From Sipunculus nudus (Eukaryota > Annelida > Sipuncula > Golfingiida > Sipunculidae): 64,000 nt of DNA. This document shows positions 23,401 through 36,900 of this stretch, in pieces. Every line of letters begins with the position of its first letter. Position 1 is the stretch's first letter. The DNA is taken from the NCBI GenBank assembly GCA_026874595.1, contig CM049310.1:40181558-40245557 (forward strand), read 5' to 3'. A program made the translations under genes and the position numbers. The notes below the pieces were generated by a model. The model made no database searches, was not told the DNA's origin, and worked only from the letters and a program-made list of their open reading frames with translations.

Positions 23401-26400
23401 TTTAATCATAAGTGGTATGTATATATATGCAGCTAGGAATCAGTCGTTTTATTCTACTGGAGCATTTCTATTAATATGTAGGTGTATATGGTAATTATGC
23501 TGCAAAATTCCCCCATCTGTATGCGTTTTTAAAAGCTTAAGTGAGCAATCAAAATGGGCTGCATAGGCTGCCGATGACGAAAAAACTTGTTAACTTGCAT
23601 AACCAGGAAACTGGTTAAACGGTCCAAATGACCGAAATTGCAAGTAAAAAGGCTTTGGGTCTCGAAGTAAGGTCATTCACAAGGATCAAGTCCGGCTCTC
23701 GAATGGCATGGCTGGGTCTCCGCTGCTGGGATCGGTGGAGGGAATGCGGGTTGCTTCTGGCTTTGTAGCTGTGGATGCTGTAGCTTTCTAACAAGGACAA
23801 AAACCCAGGAGAGAAGATGGCGCCCTATACGGCTCCCTGCTTGGCTTGGCGTGGCACTGCTTAGAGAACATGCTTAAGGAGCACACAGGGCTGAGGTCTT
23901 GACCGCAGCAACCTGTAGCTGCTCGATGAGCGTATACTTCTTTTGGCTTGGCTGCATAGGCATACATACTTAATACACATATATGGAATTATTCTAAGAG
24001 AATATCTCCAGTTTCTGGCTTCATATGTGTAGGTAAGGCATATGTCCTGCAAGTGCATTTATGTAGTGACAGCTTAATTTTAGACAAGTGTCCGTAAAGC
24101 CTAAGTCACAAACATTGCACAACAGGTATATACAACAGGTCTACCACAGAAAATTGGGGAAAATTCCTAGGATAGTTGTGGGTATGTCATACAAAACTCA
24201 GGTGATCTACGACAGAAAATGCTGTCATAGACCCTTGTCGTAGAAATTTGAACATGTTCAAAATTTTTCAGTGTTGTAGGTCAGTCTTTTCTTAAGGCCA
24301 GTCCTGTAGTTCTGTTGTACGATGCCTTACAACTGATTTACAATAAACCTACAAATTACATACAATTTTTAGCTCAGCTGACTATAAGTCATCTGAGCTA
24401 TAGTCATGGCCCATTGTCCGTCTTCCGTCCGTCTGTCTGTAGATGTGGCACGTTTTGAAACCGTAAGACCTAGGAATCCAAAATTAGGCATAATGTTCCC
24501 CAAGATCTCCTACCAAGTCAAAAACTGGGTCTTTGTGACTTCGTTCCTTTGAGAAATTAAGGAAAAAACCTCAATTTTTTATTTAAAAACTATTTTCACA
24601 CTTCAGGATCACCTAATATCAAAACAACTCATCTGTTTTCCTCATATTTGCCATAAATATTCCTCTATATAGTTCTATGTACATGCCAGAAATTAGGTCT
24701 GTATCATATAATTTCAAAAAAGTTGTGGGCTCAAATATAATGCATTTTGTAAAAAATCACGAAAGATATTTGATCACTTAACACAAAACATTTTAAAATA
24801 TTAGCAAAAATAAAAAATTTGTACCTGAGATTTTGCCCAACTTTGGCCACGGCACGTTTTTTTCCTGTAAGTACTGTGGATTTAATTTTCACACCATGTA
24901 TACATAAGGATTTAATCTGTTAAAATCTGAAATTTGAAAATAAAAGCTGCAAAATTAGGCTAGTTATTGAATTTTTTTGGAGGCTCTTGTTGTATTCCCT
25001 TACATTGTCAAGCAGTCCACTTTGGTCACTGTAGGTCATTCAGTGCAGCTCTCTATGCTCCCCAGGCTGTTGGCATAATGTTTAGATGTCCCCAAGATCT
25101 CCTACCAAGCTGAAAACTGGGTCTTTGTGACTTTGTTCCTTTGAGAAATTAAGGAAAAACCTCAATTTTTTATTAAAAAACCTGAGATGAAATTCTGATG
25201 AGACTTGGACAATTTTGATTTTTTAAGGAAAAAAATATCAGGAATTAAATCCTAATATTCAAATGTGATAAAATATTAGGATCTAATGTAAGTGCTAACT
25301 GACAAGATTTAAGAAGATATAAATACTTTGTAGCATTTTATTCATATCTCTTTAAGTTGGCAGGGCTTAGGTGTGAATAACACTGTTAACTTAGTATTAA
25401 AATTAGGAATATTGGTCAAACTTTGTGGGATTAATTTTTAACTCATATGGCCATATATTGAACAGCTGAAAACTTAATTACCTTCACACATTATTTTTTT
25501 ATGAAATGTTACTTTTATATAACACTTACCGTAGGCCTATTTGTTCCCTTGATGGATCACTAAATGGTTTAGCTCATGTCCATTATTCTATAATTTACAG
25601 AGTTTCATTTTAGCATGGCCATTTTCTAATAGCTTTTTTAAAGATAAAATACATGAAAAACCAAAAAATATAAAAAAATTTTGCAGTTACTTATATTTTC
25701 CAAAATTCAGCTGAGTGATGTGACCCATGGATCCCTTGTTTTATAACCTGAGGCCCTACAAATTGTAGGACTTTCCTATGACAGCCCAACGATTGTCGCA
25801 CATTCTACCTGTGACTGACCTACAAATATTCTACCATAGAAGGTCATTCCTGCAACTGCCATGGGTTTGTCTTTAGCTGAAGTCACATTTATCACACAAC
25901 ACAATTGAACACATATACAACAGGTCTACAACAAGAAACTGGGCAATTTTTCTTTTGTATTATGACCACCATACAGACCTCATAAGAATGTAGAGGCTAC
26001 AATTAGGCTAAGACAGCCCTGTTCAATTTCCCCACGACCTTAGAACAACAAATATATTAAATGCGAACACTTCCAAGACATTGTCAAAATAAGACTCTCC
26101 CAGACCTATGATGTCTCTATCTGTCGAGCCCTGCTGAAATTTTACGACAGTCAAAATCGTACTATGTTTGTGACTTAGGCTTAGGGTAATTTTCAGAAGA
26201 TGACAGCTCAAAATGACCATTTAAGATATAGACAATGCAAGCATCTTTTACCAGGCATTGCCAGGCAACACACCAGTAAGCATGACTTTTTACCTTCCTC
26301 ATGGCCTTGGCCAGCATCTGTATGCTACTCTGTATGTCACCACCGACCTGGAGACTCATGGCTGCGGCCTTGATGGCAGATCCCAGCTCCCTGATCCCTG

Positions 26401-29400
26401 CATCAGGAGCCTCAGTAGCCCTGCTGGTAGAAACATTTCCTTATAACTGATGGACTCAATGCAGACATTGTCTCCTGTATGTGGCATGATGACAACAGCA
26501 CTAAAAACACTAACATAAGTTAATCAAAACTTTCAACTTTCATAACCAGATCTGCATAAAGAACAGGAATCAAAGAACTTTATGAAGTCTGTACTTCTAA
26601 CCTTGACTGAATTCACACTTTTTAAACATTAAAACCTCTGGCAAGATATGCATCACTTTTCCTAAGGCTGAAACATCACTACCTAGACCACTATCACTAG
26701 TCATATTTGGATAATGTGATACACCTCACATTATACATGACAATGTTGAATCATAGGATAATCTATAAATATAACAATATTTAAATATTTGTCTAAGAAA
26801 TATTTATATGATAATAATTAAAATAAATTTATTTTTAATAGAGTAAATTGCATTTGCTCTAAACACTTTGCAATAAAAGTATATATCATACACTAAAATC
26901 AAATTAATAAAATATTGATGTGACAAAATATGAAATTCAGGTGGTAGCACACAATGTAAAGTCAGTGTTACTGGCCTACTACAGTAATAAAAATTTGAAT
27001 ATATTTTCTAGTATTGTTATTAATAATTTAATGCATGGACTATATAGTATAACAGATACACTCTGAGTATTGTACAACTAATCTTGTAAGCTGAACAAAC
27101 TCCTTTTGCATGATCCTATTTATAACAAGAGCACCGCAAACGTGCATAATACACTAATTGTGTATCTGGTGACCAGTGACCTCATTTATATATATGAATG
27201 AATTATGATGAGAATGTAATTCAGGTGAGGAACTCTATTGGTAAATATGTATAATGAGTTTCATGAAAAATTAATCCACCGGATTTCTGGTAAGTCACCA
27301 AGGTGTCTCTAAAGTGTGGTGACCTCTGACCTCTTTAAATATTCATGGATTTTGCTAGAAATTGAACTTAGACAAGATATATTATTAATTAACATTTCTT
27401 ATGATTTTTTATCAAAATCATTCATATTCTTCGTAAGTTATCGCAGTGACACCACAAAGTAGGCTAGTGACCCATGACCTTATTAAATCTGCATGGATGT
27501 TGTCCATAATCAAACTTGGGCAGGATAATCTGTTGGGAAGTAGTTACGGTGAGTTTCATGCTTATCCATCAAAGCCCTGGTAAGTTATCACTGCGACACT
27601 AAAAGTTAACGGACAAACAGACAGGTGGGCAGTGGGTATACCATAATACTCCCGTCATATGATCAGCGTATAATAATATGAAAACAGAGCTCCTGCTCAT
27701 GAGGCATGACACAAAAATCTACAAATGTGGGTCACTGTTAAAATTGCCTGAGCCACCTTAATTATTGCACACACAATTTGAAAACTAAAGCCTGACTGAC
27801 CAGCACAAGGTCCCATATTTTTTTCCAGCGTGGCAATATCAATGAACAAAGAATATAAGATGAACAAGAGAAATAATAAACATGTGCCTACTACACTAGT
27901 ATCCTCATGATAATTACAACAAAATGTAAAATCCTGGTATTCAGTGTGGTTCCGATACAACAATGTGATGCCAAAATGTCAGGTCAGGTTGATATCAAAG
28001 TTCCTTTACATACACGGATACACTGTAAAGGATTTCATGAGTAAACCAACATCTGATTCTAACCTTTGTGTTGAGAATTGGACCATCAGTCTTGAGCCTG
28101 GGGGATACTCAAACCCGTTCAGTTTGTCCTTGGCCCATGCAGCACACTGTGGGGTCTTGTATGATGCACAACCAACACCTGAAACAATAAACAAGGGGTT
28201 CAAAATTTATAATATTCACAAATAATATCTATCCTGGCTGATTTGACCTTGAAGGCCCAGTTCAAGGTAACCAATTATGAAGCTCCTCAAAGAAGGTGAT
28301 CAATACAATTAATGTTTCAAATTTGAGGGGAAAATATGTGATACTTTAAAAGTTACAAGGTTCACCAAAAAATTTTATTTTGGCCTATTTGACCTTGATG
28401 ATGAAGGTCAAGGTCACCAGTTTTCAAACTCATCTAAGATTTTGGTAGAAACAATTCATATTTAAAATTTCATGAAAAAATTTGAATTTTTCACAAGTTT
28501 TTGCATTCAAGATATGACACAGACAATGACGACAGACGATAGACCAAACACTATGTCTCCCCCCACAGGGAGGGGAGACATAAATATTACGACTGTACTA
28601 CATGTCCAGGGAATAAAAATAATGGTCAAAAGTAACACTCCTGAAGGAATGCTGGGTAGGGCTGACTTATCACCTTTACCCTAACTTTAAGAAACACTCC
28701 CTCACACTCTGACACACAGACTGACAGGAAAAATTTTGCTCACCATCTGGCCATCACAAAATGTATAACCTCCTTATATTTCAATGAATTTCATTACTGG
28801 ATGCCCATACATGGTGCGTGTTAATTGGTTCTTTACCTGTCAGAAATGTAGTTACAACTGCTTGTCTGCTTCCAGTTTTGTACTAAAGACCTTTGTTAGC
28901 TTTAACAACGTATAAAAATATTACCTAAAGCTAAGTGGTAAGGCCAGAATGATTAGATATGGTGATTTAAATAACAAATTTCTCACAAATATCCAATAAT
29001 ACCATTTTATACCTTTATTTTAACTTAGAACAGCACATTTATTTTAATAGACAGCACACTACATATTATGATATTTTTTTTGCATGTCATTCATATTTAT
29101 ATTTATACATATATATTGATAAAACAGCAGCACTACTTACCTGACTGTAAGTTGAACTGGATGGAGTCCAGCCCTGGGACCACGTTGAACAAGGCATACA
29201 TCTGTTCTTGAGAGATGCCAGGGGACCCTACAATCTCGAGCTTGGTAATGCCATTGTTTGGGAAACTCTGGATGCGATCGATTGGTTCAGACAGGTCTGA
29301 AATGAAACACAGTTGAAAGTCTACATGATGCTGATCCAACATTTTCATAAGTTATTCCATTAATATACATCCTGGTTGAATTCTCAAATGCCTGACCTGT

Positions 29401-32400
29401 GTGGCCAAACCCATACTCTGTATAGAGACCTGCAATCCATTAGTCCAGAAATGAATGCTGCAGCCTCACAAACATTAGGACATTATAAGCCTACTGGGCG
29501 GTTCTGACATATGGTAACTTGGGACCCATGGGTATCGATACTCAGCTGAATTTGTCTTTAAAGATCGGTTTATGAACTTCTTCAAAATATGGGTCCTGTG
29601 ATCTGTTTGAAGCCAACCTGTCTACCCAAACTGGAGTTACCGTAAATCTTGTTTTTATGGCCGCACGTCTATTTATAGCCACACCCTGAGTTTGCAATGT
29701 CTCTGAAAGGAGCTCCCACTGAGGTCCAAATACCCAAAACCCCCCTTAAAAGCCGCACCCCGACTCCGTCTCTGGCCTGAGGGTAAGATAATTAGTTGCA
29801 CTTAGCAAAATAAATCACGACATAGCTGCTTTTATGAAGAATAGAATAAAAAAGTATTAATTACAGAGGTAAAATATGTTGCCAGATTACGTATATTAAA
29901 TATATTTAACGCTCGAGATAGGGACAATACAGATATTTTGTCCCTAACGACTTTTGCACATGGATTGGCAGGCATTTATCAGAAAAAGAAAGATTCCCCG
30001 AACGATCGTTTCGTTTGAATGGTGGTTACGCAAAATTATTCTTGTATGCATCAACATGCTTCTTTGCATGTAAAAGACCATAGTATGAACACTGAATTGA
30101 GGTTTATATGTACATTTATTGAAGCAAAAAGCCTGAATACTATCCACTATTACGCACCATCACGCAGTAGCGTTCAGGGGGTGACATGATGGCTAAGACT
30201 GCTGAGACTGTCAGATTTTCAACCTGCAGGAACTTAATCACGGCTCGTGGTATACATATAAAAATTTATATGTAAAACCTTGACATGTATATCTTTTGTG
30301 CTATATATAACTTGTTATAAAAAATCTTGGTAATTGTCACCAAATAATACGTTTAAAACACCCCAACTGTAACACAGCGGCCCGTTGGGCATGGTCAAGC
30401 AACATTGAAATAAATGCCTACTTTAAACTCATCTGCAGCATTATTTAGCAACGATTATTTGGTTAGAAAGTAAAATGAATAAAAAGCTGACATCGTAAAG
30501 AGTCGCACAATGGCTGATGATCATTTTTGAGTGCCACCATGTGCTGAAATGCCCTGGTGTTCTGCTAAGAATATTTTGAATGGCTGTAAGCTGTGGGTGG
30601 TAAACAGAACAGCCACCTATTTCGTCCCAGTGTGCCTTGCGCGAACGCTACCTTGACAAGATGGCAACCCACACGGACACTTTCTTGAGGGAAAAAAACT
30701 TGCTTACCTTGACCGGCCATTTTAACTTCACTCCAAAATCATTTGTTTTCACGCGTCATGTTTGCTATACGTGCGTATCTCGACATGGTAACTTCTGTTA
30801 TTTTAATATTTAGTTGAGTTGACCAGCGATGTTTTCAAACGCATCAGCAAATTGTGACATGGAGCGATGTCAACGAACGATGTGACGATGATAATACCGA
30901 AGTTACCGGTATGAAAATGATTCGAATCTTCCGAGTAATTCAAGAAATGGAATTTTCATTATAGATTAAGATTTCAAAATATTACTTTTAGAATTAAAAT
31001 ATACAGTGACTTTAAATGGATCAGCAGAATGTTTCTATCCAAAATATATTGAAAAATCAGTAGCAAACAAGAATACGACACGGCATGTAAAATCTGTATA
31101 TTCACCAAATTCCATCGGCTGTAGTGACATGTTCTACCATTTATATCTACAAGCAGGTTTCCCCTCTAACACTATTTCCATTCATACAATATATTCGTGA
31201 TTGTATAAAAAAAAAACAAAGATTAAACAGAAGTAAATGACCGGGCTATATGCATTCAAGGATGAAGGTTTTCCAGAAACATGACATGGGGGCGAGAAGA
31301 TGGGCTATTCAATATTGAGGTACATGTATCAGACATTATGAAAAATGTCAGTAAGTAACCTGCTAAATTTGAACTTTTATAAAGATTTCATAGTGTTCTA
31401 AATTACATATTTTGATTTCTGAATTATTTTTATGAACAACATAGATTCCAAGGCAATTCAGCTCCGTCAAAGGTATGACCTGTAATACCAATTTTTTCCA
31501 ACAGACGTCACCACTAGTCCTCACCATGAATAATCTCATTCATTTTAATCTCGTAATAAGTGTTGTTATTGTTCAATGTTTATTGTTATTGTTTAGTTGA
31601 TTGAATATAATTATTATATTTTATAGGAAACATTTAGACTATTTTATACAATAAATCTGTGACTACAAAGAGTATTTCCTCTGTGGTGTGCTTGATCTCC
31701 TATTATCTCCCAAAGGAGCGCCATGTCCGGGAGAGAGTTCTTCTCACAGTTCATTTCTGATAAACCATCTATTTATGGCCGCATCCTGAGTTCAGAAAAA
31801 AAGTCGAGATTTTCTATTTTGAGTTTGTTTTAAAGGCCGCGGCGATAAAAACAGGATTTACGGTATATACTACCATAAACTAATTTGTAAATGGATGGGC
31901 CCTGTGACCTTTGACCTACTGACCCCACAATCAAAAGGAACCTTCTCCTATAGCTATTGGCAGGTGCCCCACATGACAAATGGTAAAAGAAGAGTGTCAA
32001 TTCCATGCTGGATGCTGACAGGCTGAGGGAAGGGGATTGTCTGTGAGGCCTTTGGCATTCAGTTCTTGGCTCCCAGTCCATAAATTCACCAATAAAATAA
32101 GAAGCACTGACGAGGGCATAAGAATGGCATTTTTCCGCTGATCATTTTCTTCAATAGCCATGGTTCTTGGTATCTCCCTTAGGCATCTTCTCTAGAACTT
32201 ATTATCACATCTGTATGATTCCTGCATCTGTTCTTACTTTAACCATCACAAAGTTCCTAATTCCAGCTGGAGAAGAAAGCGCCAGGATTTTTAAAAATTA
32301 AGACTTTTCACAGATCTTAAATCCTAGCTTTACAATTTCAATGCAAGACTTGGTTTATTTTGTGGGGAAGAAAAACTTGACTACAAAGTTCACATGTGCA

Positions 32401-33844
32401 ACTTGTATGTCCTTTTTTATTCTATGATGAAATTAGGAATTTCCAGAAATGAATGTATCATGTTCTATCAATGAAGTGATTGGTGGTCATTTTATCAAAC
32501 ATCTCTCCCTCATTCTTGTGTGTAAGAAAAATGAATAACTTATAAATTTAATTCAACATATTTTGCTGACAGGAAAGTTGCTTAGTAACCTCAGTATGAC
32601 TCGGCACAGGACCAAGTGTATGTATCTACATTTCTTGTTAAACATGTAAAAAGGATGGATTTCAAAACACATTTGTGGAGTAATTGATCCCAGATTACTG
32701 AAGTGTTGATTAAATTGGCAAAGGTGTGTGCCCTCAAACTACTCCGTTTCTTTTAACAGTTTGACTGTAGTTTTTCAGGTCAGATGTCATTTGCAACCCT
32801 ACGCACGAAAGTTACATTGTCACAGTTTACATTATTATTAAGTTTTTACTCTGACTGCAACCCCCACCACCCAAAGAAGCCTATCATCGCATTTGTTTTT
32901 TCTTTGGAGGCCAAGAAAGCTTGTTGACAGTATCAACAAACTGTTCACATGAGAGACAGAATGCAGCTTACATTACATAAATTGTTTGCCAATCTAAGAA
33001 AAAAAAATCTCACAATAAGTGTAAAGGCTTGCTTTTGCCAGAAAACTCTTTGTTTTCTCCTACACATTCATACATGATCATTATGTTTTTTATTTTAAAC
33101 TGGCCTCTATACCCTGTCAACACAGCCAAGGACACATTTACAGTTACCATAATAATTTCTCAAACTGTTTTCATGACAGTTCTAGACACTGAGATCTGTC
33201 TCAACTCAATACATCTTACAGACTTAATGGTTTTGTGTTAAAAATGTCTTATGGAATATGGTGTACACTGAACCACCCCAGGACCCTCAGTAGGCAATCT
33301 AGCCCGATCTCTCCCCATGTTTATTTTCAAAATCTCAACAAGAACATTTCCTACCTCTTCTTGGTGGAGAATGGAAGCTGGTCCTTTCAGGCTCCCTGGA
33401 CCAGCGGTCTTGCGGTGCTGACATTCTATAGGATCTTGGGGCAGAGTATGGATCATATCGGGATTCGTAGAGATCATCCTGCCATTCTCGCTGACTCGGT
33501 CTGCTACTTTGGTCTTTGTTTTCCTTTGGATTTGCGTACACTGCTTTATAGGCTGCAAATGACATTTATATAACATTAAAAAATTTACTTTTCTATTTTC
33601 ACATTACTTATCTTAATTGTGCATTCCTTCTCTACACTAATTATCATAATCCAATTATGCTCAGACAAAAGGTCTCACGTATTTAATATAAAATCACAAA
33701 AATTGAAGCCCTATCAGGCCTGCCAAATGTAAATGACTTAATAAATGAGCAAGTGCTCTGGAAAAAGAGAGTAGACATCTTTGAAATAAAGAGTGATAAA
33801 AGAATAATATTAGCATCAATTCCCCATTTTTTATCACAGAATGA

Positions 33845-33907
<63 letters not shown>

Positions 33908-36900
33908 TATCATTCCAAAAGTAAGAGATATACATGGGGTACATCCAAATTCACGAAGATAAGGGCATTTTCCACATGGTGTGCCCCATGCTGGACATTT
34001 GCACACAAAAATAATGTAAAATGTCCCATTCTTGTTCTAACTGGACTGTTAAAGCAGGACAGATATAGAAAATCATGGAATTCTTTCATGGGAAAAAAAG
34101 TGCTGCTGAAAAAAAAGTGAAAAAAGGGTAATTAGCAGGGTTGGCTGATAAATGTCACTGGTAAATCCCGGAAATTCTGGCATGGACAATACCCCCTCTG
34201 GCAAATAAGTGGCAATTAATTGGCAAATATAAAATATTATCCGTGTTTGATTACTGTTACAAAGATCTACATACTACAAAGACCAAAAGTATCATAAGGA
34301 CTGCTCCAAATATGCGTCATTTTCAGGAAAACCAAAAAAAAAGAGTTACTCTTTTTAGAAAGAGTGATTTGGCAGGCATGCCTGTCCTGATGTGTTTAGA
34401 GGGCATAAATAACTAGACATTTCTTGGCACCGCAGGTGCCAGAGTATCCCCAGACATAGTAGGCCCCCCCCTACAAGAACAGACCCCCATTTTTAGCAGC
34501 ATATACTGTCACTTGGCATATTAATTGGTTCTTCCATCTAACAATCCACAATCTTGTTGAAGATGTTGGTCCTGTGACCTTGATCTTTTTAAAGATGTGT
34601 CCTGTGACCTTGACCTTTGACCTCATGACCCCAAAATCAATTGGAGTCTTTGCTTTTCCAATGGGACATAAACAAGTCAAGTTTGAAATCCATACATCAA
34701 TAAAAGCAGGAATTATCATCCAGAAACTAATTTTTGGACATATGGCTCCTGTGACCTTCACCTTTGACCTTGTGACCTCAAAATTGATAGGGGTCTTCCA
34801 CTCTTGGCAGGTGATCTATATGTGCAAGATGAAAGATCTGAGATGAATTGTTTGGCTGAAAATGCAACCACAATCTTTTTAAAGAGGTTTTCTGTGACCT
34901 TGACCTTTGACCTCATGACCCCAAATTCAATTCCGGTCTTGCTTTTCCAATGGGTCAAATACAAGTCAAGTTTGAAATCCATACATCAATAAAAGAAGAA
35001 ATTATCGTCTAGAAACTAATTTTTGGACAGATGGCTCCTGTGACCTTCACCTTTGACCTTGTGACCTCAAAATTGATAGGGGTCTTCCACTCTTGGCAGG
35101 TGAACTATATGTGCAAGATGAAAGATCTGAGATGAATTGTTTGGCTGAAAATGCATCCACAATCTTTTTAAAGAGGTTTCCTGTGACCTTGACCTTTGAC
35201 CTCATGACCCCAAATTCAATTCCGGTCTTGCTTTTCCAATGGGTCAAATACAAGTCAAGTTTGAAATCCATACATCAATAAAAGCAGGAATTATCATCCA
35301 GAAACTAATTTTGGACATATAGCTCCTGTGAGCTTCACCTTTGACCTTGTGACCTCAAAATTGATAGGGGTCTTCCACTCTTGGCAGGTGAACTATATGT
35401 GCAAGATGAAAGATCTGAGATGAATTGTTTGGCTGAAAATGCATCCACAATCTTTTTAAAGAGGTTTTCTGTGACCTTGACCTTTGACCTCATGACCCCA
35501 AATTCAATTCCGGTCTTGCTTTTCCAATGGGTCAAATACAAGTCAAGTTTGAAATCCATACATCAATAAAAGAAGAAATTATCGTCTAGAAACTAATTTT
35601 TGGACAGATGGCTCCTGTGACCTTCACCTTTGACCTTGTGACCTCAAAATTGATAGGGGTCTTCCACTCTTGGCAGGTGAACTATATGTGCAAGATGAAA
35701 GATCTGAGATGAATTGTTTGGCTGAAAATGCATCCACAATCTTTTTAAAGAGGTTTCCTGTGACCTTGACCTTTGACCCCAAATTCAATTCCGGTCTTGC
35801 TTTTCCAATGGGTCAAATACAAGTCAAGTTTGAAATCCATACATCAATAAAAGAAGGAATTATCGTCTAGAAACTTATTTTTGGACAGATGGCTCCTGTG
35901 ACCTTCACCTTTGACCTTGTGACCTCAAAATTGATTGGGGTCTTCCTCTATTGGCAGATGACTTATATGTGCAAGATGAAAGGTCTGAGATGAAATGTTT
36001 GGCTGAAAATGCATCCACAATCTTTTTAAAGATGTGTCCTGTGACCTTGACCTTTGACCTCATGACCCCAAAATTATTTGGGTCTTGCTTTTTCAATGGG
36101 ACATATATAAGTCAAGTTTGAAATCATTACATCAATAAAAGTAGGAATTATCATCCAGAAACTAATTTTTGGACAGATAGGTCATGTGGCCTTTACCTTT
36201 GACCTTGTGACCCCAAAATTTATATGGATCATCCACTATTGGCAAGTGAGCTATATATTCTAGATGGAAGACCTGGGATGGAAGTTTGGCTTAAAATGCA
36301 TCCACAGTATCTTTTAAAATGCCAGTCCAGTGACCTTGACCTTTGACCTCATGACCCTAGAACCTATAGGGTTCTTACTTTAGTGGTGGGCCATACATAA
36401 GTCATGTTTGAAATCCATATGGCTATCAAAACTGGAGATATCATAAGAGGTGTATGATTTTCACCATATATGGCAATATTCAAGGTCAAGGCCACTATCA
36501 TAGGTAAGGTCATGACCCCAATTTAAATAAGCATCATCCCACAACCCATACCTATGTATATGCATAATATTAAAGAAATCTGTCCATTAGTTTTTGACTT
36601 ATAATGCTAACAGTACTGTAAGGTGGCAATTTTGGGGGTATTAAACGGCACGAAAACAAGTAAAGAATAATAGGTGGCGCCACCAGTTTCTGGAACATGA
36701 CAACCCTATCCATGATCTTCCATCAACTTGATTTTGGGATAAATCCATGCAAGATTTCTTGAGATATTAAAGAATTTGTGTGATTTTCCCCAAAGTTGGA
36801 CCTATTCAAGGTCAAGGACACTCTCCTAGTAAAGGTCATGACCTCATTTTAAATAGGCGTCGTCCTCTTACCCATATCTATACATATACCAAGTTTGGTA

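Noticed and set aside
28000-28063. Extension of RBM45 exon 7 through LESDVGLLMK
   Set aside because: No donor in that stretch restores the exon 8 frame, whereas AAAG followed by GTTAGA at 28063 does.
33235-33573. 112-codon frames on both strands over RBM45 exon 5
   Set aside because: They are shadows of the real exon frame on the minus strand, which has matching splice sites and phases.
34471-36096. Repeated 62-96-codon frames on both strands
   Set aside because: They recur every ~288 bp because the DNA is a satellite. The frames shift between units and have no start or splice logic.
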